Shown one piece after another: positions 38,900 through 47,058 of a DNA stretch of 64,000 nt (positions are counted from its first letter, which is position 1; each line of letters opens with the position of its first letter). Origin of the DNA: Pelomonas sp. SE-A7 (GTDB lineage: Bacteria; Pseudomonadota; Gammaproteobacteria; Burkholderiales; Burkholderiaceae_C); NCBI RefSeq assembly GCF_030345705.1, contig NZ_JAUASW010000003.1, positions 558,001 to 622,000 of the forward strand, given 5' to 3'. A program made the translations under genes and the position numbers. A model generated the notes under the pieces. It was not told the DNA's origin and made no database searches. It worked only from the letters and a program-made list of their open reading frames with translations.

Positions 38900-40981
38900 C
38901 TAACTGCTGCGGCGCAGCCTCAGCTCGAACACCACGCCGCCCTCGACATTGCGGGCCGCGATCTCGCCGTCCATCTTGGCCAGGTAGGTCTTGGCGACGA
39001 ACAGGCCTTGGCCGCGACGCTCGCCTTGGCCCTGGGGCTGGTCGGACACGCCGTATTCGAAGATCTTGTCGACGAGACCCGGGCCTATGGCCGGACCCTG
39101 GTTGTGGATCTCGACGATGGCGCCGCTGTCGTCGCTGGTAAGGCTCAGCGAGATCGGCGTGCCAGCCGGCCGGTAGCGGTCGGCATTGCGCAGCACATGG
39201 GTGACCACGTCCTCCAGCGAATAGGCATCGGCCTTGACCCAGACCGGCTCGCCGAGTGCCGCGTACCGAACATCGGCGATGTCGGCGAACTGGGCATTGG
39301 CGGCCACCTCCTTGAGGAACTGGTCCAGGTCCAGCCGACCCGCATCCAGCGTGGCCGAGGCGATGGCCTCGCTGGGCGAGGCGGCACCGTAGAGCACGCG
39401 CACCGCCTGCTGCATGCGCTGCAGGTAGCGGAAGCTGGGGTCTTCGGGCGCGCCATGCAGGACCAGCAGCGACTGCAAGGGCGACATGATCTCGTGACCC
39501 ACGGCATGCCACATGTCGCGCTCATGCTCGGCCCGCAGATGCTCGCGGCGCAGGCTGTCGCGCACCCGCTCCAGCAGGTCGGCCATGGAGCCGGCCAGGA
39601 TGCCGACCTCGTCGCTGCCGCGCAGGTCGGCCACGTCGAGCTGGCCCAGGCGCTGCTCGACCTGCGGATGCTGGACCTCGTAGGACACGGCCGCCGCACG
39701 CCGGGTCAGGCGCGCTACGCGCCGCATCAGGCCCAGGGTGATGATCAGCCAGGCCAGGGCGATGGCGGCCAGCATGGCGCCGACCAGCCAGGAGGCCCGC
39801 GCCGCGCTGGCGCTGAGGGCGCGGTCCAGGCTGCGCCAGTCGCCATCCAGGCGCAAGTCATAACGACCCAATGGCGTCGCCACGGAATCATCGGCCCGCA
39901 GCTGCGGTACCTGGACCTGAACCGGCAGACGGCGTATCAGCCGGGTCAGCCAGGGCGAGGGCAGCTCGTCCGGATCGACCGCGCCGCGCAGCACCGAGAC
40001 CGGCTTGCCGTCGCGGCTGATGGTCAGCGTCTCGCCCGCCTGCAGGCTCGCGCCCACGCCGGCCAGCGAAACCGAGGGGGGCAGCAGCTCACCGGCATTG
40101 CTGTCGAACAGCGGCGGCGCGCCGTCCGGCGCCAGCAGCTCGACCCGTAGCGCGATGGCATAGAGGTCGACCGGCGGCCAGGCCATGGCCGGCTTTTCGA
40201 ACAAGGCCTCGCGCCAGGCCTCGACCGGCAGCCGTATCGAATACAGCGTGCGGCGCGGGCAGTCCGCACCGCTGCTGCCAGCCAGGCAAGGCCCTTCGCG
40301 CCACAGCCAGCCGCGGAAGTCGCGCTGAGGCCGCGCCGAGGCGGCCAGCTTGTCGCCGCCTCCGATGAAGCCGGTCAGCCGGCCGAGCTGGCCCTCGCCC
40401 GCCGAACTCATGGCCTCGAAGGGGGCGATCCATTGCCAGTCCTGGCTGCGCATGGTCAGGGTGATGCGGGCCCGGTGCAGCTCGGCCAGGTCCAGCGCGC
40501 CGCGTTCGCGGCCTTTCAGGGGGCCGGCGTCCAGGCTGCCGACCAGGTAGATGAAACCGCCGGCCGAGGCCTTGCTGCCCACGGCCACGCAGAGGCTGGC
40601 GCCGGAGCGGAACTGCAGGGCGCAGCCCGACATCTCGACCACGCGCTGGGCCTTGGCCGGGTCGTCGAAATCGATGGCCGAGAAGGGCAGCAGCAGCGGC
40701 GTGATAGGCCGCCCCGCCTGCAGCCCCGGGTTCAACAGGGCCAGCTGGCCCGTGGGATGGCGCAGCTGGGCCGCGACCTCGCCCAGCGAGCGCTTGAAGC
40801 CCTGCTCGTAGCGCTGGTAGCTGCGCTGCTTTTCTTCCAGCAGCAGCGAGACCGCCAGCGCCAGCGTGGCTGCGGCCAGCAGCAGGAACACGCCATGGAA
40901 GACGATGCGGCTGCGGAAGGCGGCGAGGCCGAGGCGCGGCACCTCGTCCAAGCGGGGCAACTCGACGCTGCCTAGCTTCAT
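38900..40981 (-). CDS. Sensor histidine kinase with large periplasmic domain
   Basis: The 693-residue protein has a first transmembrane helix near residues 28-48, a periplasmic sensor of about 330 residues, a second membrane helix (SWLVGAMLAAIALAWLIITL), a HAMP-like linker and a kinase core. The phosphorylation helix reads MWHAVGHEIMSPLQSL, an unusual H-box. The ATPase domain has VLRNADRYRP (N box), EIHNQGPAIGPG (G1) and RRGQGLFVAKTYLAKMDG (G2). It overlaps the response-regulator stop by four bases, so they are a cognate pair. The signal is unknown. Confidence 0.92.
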   Translation of the reverse strand: MKLGSVELPRLDEVPRLGLAAFRSRIVFHGVFLLLAAATLALAVSLLLEEKQRSYQRYEQGFKRSLGEVAAQLRHPTGQLALLNPGLQAGRPITPLLLPFSAIDFDDPAKAQRVVEMSGCALQFRSGASLCVAVGSKASAGGFIYLVGSLDAGPLKGRERGALDLAELHRARITLTMRSQDWQWIAPFEAMSSAGEGQLGRLTGFIGGGDKLAASARPQRDFRGWLWREGPCLAGSSGADCPRRTLYSIRLPVEAWREALFEKPAMAWPPVDLYAIALRVELLAPDGAPPLFDSNAGELLPPSVSLAGVGASLQAGETLTISRDGKPVSVLRGAVDPDELPSPWLTRLIRRLPVQVQVPQLRADDSVATPLGRYDLRLDGDWRSLDRALSASAARASWLVGAMLAAIALAWLIITLGLMRRVARLTRRAAAVSYEVQHPQVEQRLGQLDVADLRGSDEVGILAGSMADLLERVRDSLRREHLRAEHERDMWHAVGHEIMSPLQSLLVLHGAPEDPSFRYLQRMQQAVRVLYGAASPSEAIASATLDAGRLDLDQFLKEVAANAQFADIADVRYAALGEPVWVKADAYSLEDVVTHVLRNADRYRPAGTPISLSLTSDDSGAIVEIHNQGPAIGPGLVDKIFEYGVSDQPQGQGERRGQGLFVAKTYLAKMDGEIAARNVEGGVVFELRLRRSS

Positions 40982-41679
40982 CCCTTGGTCCAGCGGAAGC
41001 CGCGCATGGGGACGTTTTCAATGCCCTCGAACGACGGATCGATCTCCTTGAAGGCCTCGCGGATCGCGCTGACATGCTTGCGCACGTTGTCGCGGTTGCG
41101 GCCGCTCTTGACCACCTCGAACAGCTGCTCGTAGCTGACCACTTCGCCGCGGTGCTGGGCCAGCGTGGCCAGGATGCGCTGGGCGGTCAGCGGCAGATTG
41201 ATGCGCTGGCCGCGCCAGGTCGGGCTGCGCTGCCACAGCGGGTCCAGGCTCAGCTCGGGGTCAGGTGTTGCCACAGGGACGGTAGCCGGCTTGCGGGCCT
41301 TGGCGGCGCGCAGCATGTCCAGGAAGGTCTCTATGAACTCGGCCTCGTCGAAGGCGGTCTTCTGCAGGTAGTCCCAGGCGTCCAGCGCCTTCATGATGCC
41401 GCGGTAGATGGCGGCCGGCATGGCCGACACCACCAGCACCGGCGTGCCTTGCTGCAGCTTGTTGATCGCATTGATCAGGGCCACGCCCGCATGGCGCTCG
41501 CGGCCCAGCTCTATGTCCAGCACCACCAGGTCGTAGCCGCCACCGGCCAGGGCGGCCTCGGCGGCATCGCGGTCGAACCACTGGTCGATCTGCAGCTCCG
41601 GCCGGGCGGCGCGTATCCAGCCGACCAGCTGGTCGCTGGTGGGGCGGTCGTCTTCGATGACGGCGACTCGATTGGTCAT
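40978..41679 (-). CDS. OmpR-type winged-helix response regulator
   Basis: The 233-residue protein has an N-terminal receiver domain (VAVIEDDRPTSDQLVGWI; the phospho-acceptor Asp in YDLVVLDIELG; VLVVSAMP; the usual late Lys in YLQKTAF) and a C-terminal winged-helix domain (INLPLTAQRILATLAQHRGE; NRDNVRKHVSAIREAFKEI) of the OmpR/PhoB type. It is the first gene of the operon with the sensor kinase. Target genes are not identified; the divergent prohibitin-like gene 143 bases away is a candidate. Confidence 0.94.
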   Translation of the reverse strand: MTNRVAVIEDDRPTSDQLVGWIRAARPELQIDQWFDRDAAEAALAGGGYDLVVLDIELGRERHAGVALINAINKLQQGTPVLVVSAMPAAIYRGIMKALDAWDYLQKTAFDEAEFIETFLDMLRAAKARKPATVPVATPDPELSLDPLWQRSPTWRGQRINLPLTAQRILATLAQHRGEVVSYEQLFEVVKSGRNRDNVRKHVSAIREAFKEIDPSFEGIENVPMRGFRWTKG

Positions 41680-41822
41680 GGCGGCCGATTATGGGAGGGG
41701 CCAGGGCAGGCGCCTGTGAAGATTTCTTCCGCGCCCCGGAACGCAGCCACCCGCCGGCCGCCTTGTGGCTTCCACCCCTGAAATCGAATCATGCAGCCAT
41801 CGCAACACGGAGGAACCCAGCG

Positions 41823-43019
41823 ATGGACACGACGAATCTGAGGACCCAGCTTTCGCAACTGCCGGCCGCCATCCGCAGCGCCCTGCCCCCGGTCAACGGC
41901 CGCCTGCTGGCGACCCTGCTGACGGCCGGTGTGGTCGGTGGCCTGGCCTATGGCCTGGTCAGCCATCCGCCCTTCTACACGGTGCAGCGCGGCGAAGCGG
42001 CGGTGCGCACCAATCTGTTCAGCGGCGAGACCAGCATCTGGCGCGAAGGCCGGGTGCTGATGCTGCCCGGCGTGCATGAAGTCCGCGGCCTGCCGCTGCA
42101 GGACCAGAGCTACCGCGCCGTCTCCATGAGCCGCGCCGACGGCACGGCGCCGCTGCAGTCCGTCGAGGGCCTGTCGCTGGGCCTGGACCTGAGCGTGCGC
42201 TACGCCATCGATCCGGCCCGGCTGGCCCTGCTGTCGCGCAGCCTGCCCGACAACATCGAGCGCGACCTGGTCGAGCCGGCCCTGCAGGGCGTGGCCTACC
42301 GCCTGATCGCCCGCCACACGGTGCGTGAGGTGTTCTCCAGCAAGCGCGCCGAGATCCAGCAACAGCTGGAAGCCGAGCTGCGCGTGCGCCTCGCCGCCGA
42401 CGGCCTGCTGCTGCGTGGCGTGCAGATAGGCAAGGTCGACCTACCGGCCGACTACCGCAAGGGCATGGACGCGCTGCTGGCCGAAGGCCTGTCGACCGAG
42501 AAGATGCGCTACACGCTGGAGCTCAAGGACAAGCAGGTCAAGCAGAGCGAGCTGGAAGGTGCGGCCGACAAGGTGCGCCGCGAACTGGCCGCCGAGGCCG
42601 CGGCCCGCGAGCAGGTGATCGCCGCCAAGGCCCAGGACGAGGCCATGAAGTACGTGATCCCGCTCAAGCAGCGCCAGATCGAGCAGCGCCAGCTGGAAGC
42701 CGAGGCCGCCAATGTGGCGCGGGTCAAGATGGCCGAGGGCTCGGCCCAGGCCCGCCGCATCGAGGCCGAGGCCGAAGCGCAGGCGCGCCAGAAGCTGGCC
42801 GATGCCGAGGCCTACCGCCTGGCCCAGCTGGGCAAGGTCAATGCCCAGCAGATGGCGGCCGAGGGCGAGCTGATCACCCGCCATCCGCTGCTGGTGCAGA
42901 AGACCCTGGCCGACAAGCTCTCGGACAAGGTGCAGGTCATCATCGCGCCCCCGCCGGCGGCCGGCGGCTTCATAGGCAATGGCCTGCTGGGTGCCAACAA
43001 GACCGAAGCCAAGGAGTAA
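41823..43019 (+). CDS. SPFH/Band 7 (prohibitin-like) membrane protein
   Basis: The 398-residue protein has one N-terminal membrane helix (residues about 29-46), then a Band 7 domain (FYTVQRGEAAVRTNLFSGET; GLDLSVRYAIDP; REVFSSKRAEIQQQLEAEL) and a long coiled-coil rich in Ala, Glu, Gln and Lys (about 240-360). This matches prohibitin/HflC-like proteins that form large membrane rings that organise proteases or lipids. It is followed after 6 bases by a secreted protein, probably in an operon. Confidence 0.92.
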   Translation: MDTTNLRTQLSQLPAAIRSALPPVNGRLLATLLTAGVVGGLAYGLVSHPPFYTVQRGEAAVRTNLFSGETSIWREGRVLMLPGVHEVRGLPLQDQSYRAVSMSRADGTAPLQSVEGLSLGLDLSVRYAIDPARLALLSRSLPDNIERDLVEPALQGVAYRLIARHTVREVFSSKRAEIQQQLEAELRVRLAADGLLLRGVQIGKVDLPADYRKGMDALLAEGLSTEKMRYTLELKDKQVKQSELEGAADKVRRELAAEAAAREQVIAAKAQDEAMKYVIPLKQRQIEQRQLEAEAANVARVKMAEGSAQARRIEAEAEAQARQKLADAEAYRLAQLGKVNAQQMAAEGELITRHPLLVQKTLADKLSDKVQVIIAPPPAAGGFIGNGLLGANKTEAKE

Positions 43020-43025
43020 GCCGCC

Positions 43026-44552
43026 ATGACACGCATCCTCCGTTCCCACCGCGTCCGCCAGGTCGGCCTGGTGATGGCCCTCGCCCTTGCTGCCGCCTGG
43101 ATGCAGACCTGCCAGGCGGCCGACAAGAATGAAACGCAGAAGCCACTCGGTGCCGGCCTGGTGCTGCAGGACCAGGCCTCGCTGCGCGGCGCGGCCCGCG
43201 ACTCGGCGCCGCTGCAGGCCCAGCTCTGGCGCGGCGAGGCGCTGGAAATCCGCGGCGAGCGCCAGGACTTCGTCAATGTCTGGGACTACCGGCGCGAGCG
43301 CGGTGGCTGGCTGCGCAAGAGCCAGGTCTACCGCCTGCCTGCCGACCCGAACGAGATGCTGGCCGCGCTGCGCCTGGTGCGCCAGCAGGCCGGTGCCGAG
43401 GCGCTGGGCCTGGGCCTGGGCGCGGCCTATGTGCAGGCGGCCTCGCGCGAGCAGCTGAACGGCCTGGCCGGCGCCGAGGTGCTGGACGCCCTGGGCACGC
43501 TGGCCGAACGCATTGCCGACCGCGCTTCGCAGGGCAACAAGCAGAACGAAGCCGTGGTCGCGGCCCAGCTCGACGTGGCCGCCCGCTACGGCCTGCGCTT
43601 CACCGGCCTGGAGCAGGCCGATGGCCGCATCCAGCTCTGCTATGACGGTGATGCTTTCCGCCGCGTGCTGTCGCTGCCGGCCGCGCCCGAGCAGCAGGCC
43701 CGCGCCGCCCTGGCCCTGACCCGGCCCGACTGCGTCAATCCGGTGGCCACGCCGACCGAGCGCGAAGCGCATGACGGCTGGCGCGCCGAGGTGCTGGACC
43801 GGGTCGAGCTGCAAGACCTGGCCCCGCATTGGAAGAACCGCGTGCTGATGCGCCGCGCCGCGGTCCAGGCCAGCCTGGCCTTTGCCCGCAGCAGCCGCGA
43901 CGCTGCCGGCTCGACCCAGTCGGCCCGCCTGGCCCTGGAGGCCATGGGCAGCATCCAGCTGCTGGAGATCGCCGAGGACGACCAGTCGGCCTGGAATGAT
44001 GCGGCCATGCGTGTCAATGCCGTGCGCTGGGCCGCGCTGCCTCGGCCGGAGTCGCAAACGCTGGGCGCCGGCCTGCGCCTGCTGAGCAGCCGCGGCAGCA
44101 GCGAAGGCGAGACCTGTGTGGTTCTTCAGCAGGAAGCGAGCAAGGCCGAGCTGGCCCGCCGCTGCAGCCATGGCCAGGTCTGGCTGGCCTCGGCTTCGGC
44201 CAATCGCGAAGGCACGGCGGTGGCGCTGGCGGTGCAGTCGCTGGATGGCTGGCGCGAGCTCTGGGTGTTCTCGCGCAAGGGCCGCGAGGCCTGGCGCCTG
44301 CAGGTGCTGCCGCCGGCCGTGGCCACGCCGGGCCTGGGCTATGCCGAATTCGCCGGCTGGGTGCCGGGCGGCCAGCAGCTGCTGGTCAGCCGCGAGTCGC
44401 GGGCCGAGGGCCGCTACCTGCGCCGCAGCTTCGAGCTGCTGTCGCCGGACACGCTGACGACCGAGCGCCAGGCGCCGGAAGCCCAGCAGCTGGGCGCCTT
44501 CCAGCGCTGGCAGGACCCGGCCTGGAAGCGTGCTTCGCTGGCCCTGCGTTGA
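43026..44552 (+). CDS. Secreted protein of unknown function with SH3-like domain
   Basis: The 508-residue protein has a signal peptide (ALALAAAWMQTCQA). After it, residues about 40-105 resemble a bacterial SH3-like domain (LVLQDQASLRGAARDSAPLQ, then LWRGEALEIRGERQDFVNVW). The C-terminal half (about 350-500) has strand-rich repeats such as ELWVFSRKGREAWRL and GWVPGGQQLLVSRESRAEGR that resemble beta-propeller blades. I do not recognise a named family. Its 6-base distance from the prohibitin-like gene suggests the two work together at the membrane. Confidence 0.75.
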   Translation: MTRILRSHRVRQVGLVMALALAAAWMQTCQAADKNETQKPLGAGLVLQDQASLRGAARDSAPLQAQLWRGEALEIRGERQDFVNVWDYRRERGGWLRKSQVYRLPADPNEMLAALRLVRQQAGAEALGLGLGAAYVQAASREQLNGLAGAEVLDALGTLAERIADRASQGNKQNEAVVAAQLDVAARYGLRFTGLEQADGRIQLCYDGDAFRRVLSLPAAPEQQARAALALTRPDCVNPVATPTEREAHDGWRAEVLDRVELQDLAPHWKNRVLMRRAAVQASLAFARSSRDAAGSTQSARLALEAMGSIQLLEIAEDDQSAWNDAAMRVNAVRWAALPRPESQTLGAGLRLLSSRGSSEGETCVVLQQEASKAELARRCSHGQVWLASASANREGTAVALAVQSLDGWRELWVFSRKGREAWRLQVLPPAVATPGLGYAEFAGWVPGGQQLLVSRESRAEGRYLRRSFELLSPDTLTTERQAPEAQQLGAFQRWQDPAWKRASLALR

Positions 44553-44570
44553 TGATGAGCCGGACGGCGC

Positions 44571-45959
44571 TTACTTGGCAGCCAGCGCCGCCGCCACCGC
44601 GGCCTCGGCATTGACGATGCCGGCGCCGCAGCCGCTGCAGCTGGCCGGGAAGGCGCGGGCGCTGCTCTTGAGCAGGGTCGCGACCTGGTCGGGCGTCAGC
44701 TTGGGATTGGCCGACAGCATCAGGGCCGCGACGCCGCTGACCGCAGGCGCGGCCATCGACGTGCCGGCCATGTAGGCATAGGTGTCGGAGCCCGGTGTGC
44801 TGGTGCCGGTGTTCCAGGTCGAGGCGATGGCGGCGCCACTGTCGCCGCCCGGGGCGGCCAGCGTCACGCTCGTGCCGTAGTTGGAATAGGAGGCGCGGCC
44901 ACCGGCCTTGGTGGTGGCGGCCACCGAAACCACGCCCGTGCAGTTGGCCGGCGAGCTGGTGCTGGCATTGGCTTTCTCGTTGCCGGCAGCCACCACGACG
45001 ACCGCGCCCTTGGCGCGGGCCGCGTTGATGGCGGCCTGCGTGGTCTTGCCGCAGGCGGCCGTGCCGCCCAGTGACAGGTTGATCACCTTGGCCGGCGTGG
45101 TGTTGGTCGGCTGGCCGCTGACCGCATTGCCGGCCGCCCAGCTGATCGCGTCGGCGATGTCCGAGCTGTAGCCGCCACAGCGGCCCAACGCGCGCAGCGG
45201 CAGCACCTTGGCGCCCCAGGCCACGCCGACCACGCCGGTCTTGTTGTTGGCGGTGGCGGCGACTATGCCGGTCACATGGGTGCCGTGCCAGCTGCTGTTG
45301 GCGGCCGCGGAGCCGGTGCTGCAATAGCCGGCCGTCACGTAGTCGCCCGGGTCGGCGGCATCGGCATCGCGGCCGTCGCCGTCGTTGGAGATGAAGCTGG
45401 TCGAGACGAAGTCGCGGCCGGCCAGCAGGTTGGCGCTGAAGTCGGCGTGCTTGCGCACGCCGGTGTCGATCACGGCCACCACGACGCCGCTGCCGCTGGC
45501 CTTGTCCCAGGCGGCCGGGGCGCGGATGCCGCCGGTGGCGTCCGAGAGGCTCCACTGCAGCGAGTAGTAGCTGTCGTTGGGCGTCATCAAGGGCTTGAGC
45601 AGGTGGTCGGGCTCGGCATAGAGGATGTCGGGGTCGCCGGCGCTGATCGCCTGGGCCATGGCCTCGGCCTCCTGCGGGCTGATGGCGCGGCTGATGGCCA
45701 TCACATGAGCGCCACCGCTCATGGCGCGCAGATGCCGCACGCTGACACCCTGCCGGTTGCCCGCCACGCGGATCGCCGCCTCGCCGCGTGCCGTGGCGAA
45801 GGGCTGGACGCCGTCGCGGTACTTGACGATCAAGCGGTCGGTCGGCGATTCGTCCCGGGCCAGGTCGGCCAGCGGGTTGTGCTCGCGCGCCTGGGCGGCG
45901 CAGGCGAGGCTGGCCAGGGCCAGGGCGGAGAACAGGCGGGGGAGGGAGGAGCGGTGCAT
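44571..45959 (-). CDS. Secreted subtilisin-like S8 serine protease
   Basis: The 462-residue protein has a signal peptide (MHRSSLPRLFSALALASLAC), a propeptide-like region to about residue 125 (DRLIVKYRDGVQP; ILYAEPDHLLKP) and a subtilase domain with the triad D165 (VAVIDTGVR), H225 (SWHGTHVTG) and S401 (AGTSMAAPAVSG), plus the oxyanion Asn in VVAAGNEKA. Extracellular proteolysis is expected. A c-di-GMP-I riboswitch lies in its leader. No C-terminal pre-peptidase domain is present. Confidence 0.96.
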   Translation of the reverse strand: MHRSSLPRLFSALALASLACAAQAREHNPLADLARDESPTDRLIVKYRDGVQPFATARGEAAIRVAGNRQGVSVRHLRAMSGGAHVMAISRAISPQEAEAMAQAISAGDPDILYAEPDHLLKPLMTPNDSYYSLQWSLSDATGGIRAPAAWDKASGSGVVVAVIDTGVRKHADFSANLLAGRDFVSTSFISNDGDGRDADAADPGDYVTAGYCSTGSAAANSSWHGTHVTGIVAATANNKTGVVGVAWGAKVLPLRALGRCGGYSSDIADAISWAAGNAVSGQPTNTTPAKVINLSLGGTAACGKTTQAAINAARAKGAVVVVAAGNEKANASTSSPANCTGVVSVAATTKAGGRASYSNYGTSVTLAAPGGDSGAAIASTWNTGTSTPGSDTYAYMAGTSMAAPAVSGVAALMLSANPKLTPDQVATLLKSSARAFPASCSGCGAGIVNAEAAVAAALAAK

Positions 45960-45968
45960 GAAGAACTT

Positions 45969-45994
45969 GCCTCGTGTGGAGCTGCTGACGAGGC
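45969..45994 (-). promoter_or_regulatory. Hairpin covering the protease ribosome-binding site
   Basis: On the minus strand GCCTCGT (45994-45988) pairs with ACGAGGC (45975-45969), a 7-base perfect stem. The 3' arm ACGAGGC contains the likely Shine-Dalgarno sequence of the protease. It lies directly between the riboswitch and the start codon and is a plausible expression platform. Confidence 0.7.
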
Positions 45995-46004
45995 CAGGCG
46001 GTGG

Positions 46005-46105
46005 TGTGCCGTCTGGCAGCCCCGCTGCCCTGGCGAACCCTGGGGGGTCCGCTTTAGGCCGGTGGCTTTGCGTCGCGCGCTTTCACGCGCTTTGCCGGGC
46101 TCAAC
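46005..46105 (-). promoter_or_regulatory. c-di-GMP-I (GEMM) riboswitch
   Basis: Reading the minus strand, the leader of the S8 protease contains the GEMM landmarks in order: GGCAAA, a GCGCGT-GAAA-GCGCGC stem with GNRA loop, GACGCAAAGCCACCGGCC followed by TAA, and a final AGGGCAGCGGGG stem closed by CTGCC. These match the well-known Vc2 aptamer almost base for base. By my alignment the base at 46096 corresponds to Vc2 G20, which supports c-di-GMP rather than cGAMP. The protease ATG is about 45 bases beyond it. Confidence 0.95.
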
Positions 46106-46219
46106 AATAGGCGGCGGGCGGTTTTCGCACCAGCGGGCGTTACACGTTGGTCCAGGCGGCGCGGGATTTGTTGGCAGAGCCGGCGCACAATCGCGCCGCC
46201 CAAGGAGGAATTGGTAACC

Positions 46220-46576
46220 ATGTCCTACATGCTTCTGATCGTCGAGCCGCTGGGCCAGCGGGCCGAGCGCGGCCGCGAGGCCGGGGAACAGGTCTACGAG
46301 CGCATGCTGCGCTTCAGCGCCCTGCTGCAGGAACGCGGCGTGCTGGTGGCCGCCAATTCGCTGGCCTCGACCCGCCGCGCCAGCCGGTTGCAGGTGCGCG
46401 AGGGCCGCCAGCAATGGAGCGACGGCCCGTTTGCCGAGAGCAAGGAAATGGTCGGCGGCTTCTTCCTGCTGGACAAGGTCAGCCGCGAGCAGGCCATGGA
46501 CTACGCCGCCCAATGCCCGGCCGCCGAATGGGCGACGGTCGAGGTGCGCCAGGTCGGGCCCTGTTTCGATGACTGA
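46220..46576 (+). CDS. YCII/DGPF-domain protein
   Basis: The 118-residue protein starts MSYMLLIVEPLGQRAERGRE and contains WSDGPFAESKEMVGGFFLLD, the DGPF motif of the YCII-related family. Such small proteins often sit beside ECF42-type sigma factors and are thought to act in the same pathway, though the chemistry is unknown. The ATG at 46220 is preferred over the in-frame TTG at 46211, which would be too close to the AAGGAGG site at 46202-46208. It lies 89 bases upstream of the second YCII gene. Confidence 0.9.
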   Translation: MSYMLLIVEPLGQRAERGREAGEQVYERMLRFSALLQERGVLVAANSLASTRRASRLQVREGRQQWSDGPFAESKEMVGGFFLLDKVSREQAMDYAAQCPAAEWATVEVRQVGPCFDD

Positions 46577-46665
46577 GGTCGCGCACAAGCCTGTAGATTC
46601 CGGGCCGCCTCGCCCGTCGTGTTCCTGAGCGCCCCGCCCCGGGGTGCCTTCACCAGGAGACCCCG

Positions 46666-47058
46666 ATGCGCTTCATGATCATCGTGCTGGCCAATGCCAC
46701 CAGCGAGGCCGGCGTGCTGCCGCCGCTGGACGACCCCATCTTTGCCGACATGGAGGCCTTCCACACCGAGCTGGCCCAGGCCGGCGTGCTGCTGGACGCC
46801 AACGGCCTCAAGCCCACCAGCGCCGGCTGGCGGCTGCGCTACGAGGACGGTGCCAAGCCGCGTGTGCTGGACGGCCCCTTTGCCGAGACCAAGGAGCTGA
46901 TCGCCGGCTACACGCTGATCCAGGTGCGCTCCCGCGAGGAGGCGATGGAATGGTCGCGCCGCTTCCCGGCGCCGTTCCGCGGCCAGGCCTGCGAGGTCGA
47001 GGTGCGCCAGCTCTATGAGCCGGAAGACTTCGAGGCCGGCACCCAGGGCGGCCCATGA
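46666..47058 (+). CDS. YCII/DGPF-domain protein
   Basis: The 130-residue protein is a second YCII-related protein (MRFMIIVLANATSEAGVLPP; VLDGPFAETKELIAGYTLIQ). A CAGGAGA site precedes the ATG. Its stop overlaps the start of the sigma factor gene by four bases (ATGA, 47055-47058), showing translational coupling, the defining arrangement of ECF42 systems. It is similar in sequence to the preceding gene, so the two arose by duplication. Confidence 0.93.
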   Translation: MRFMIIVLANATSEAGVLPPLDDPIFADMEAFHTELAQAGVLLDANGLKPTSAGWRLRYEDGAKPRVLDGPFAETKELIAGYTLIQVRSREEAMEWSRRFPAPFRGQACEVEVRQLYEPEDFEAGTQGGP

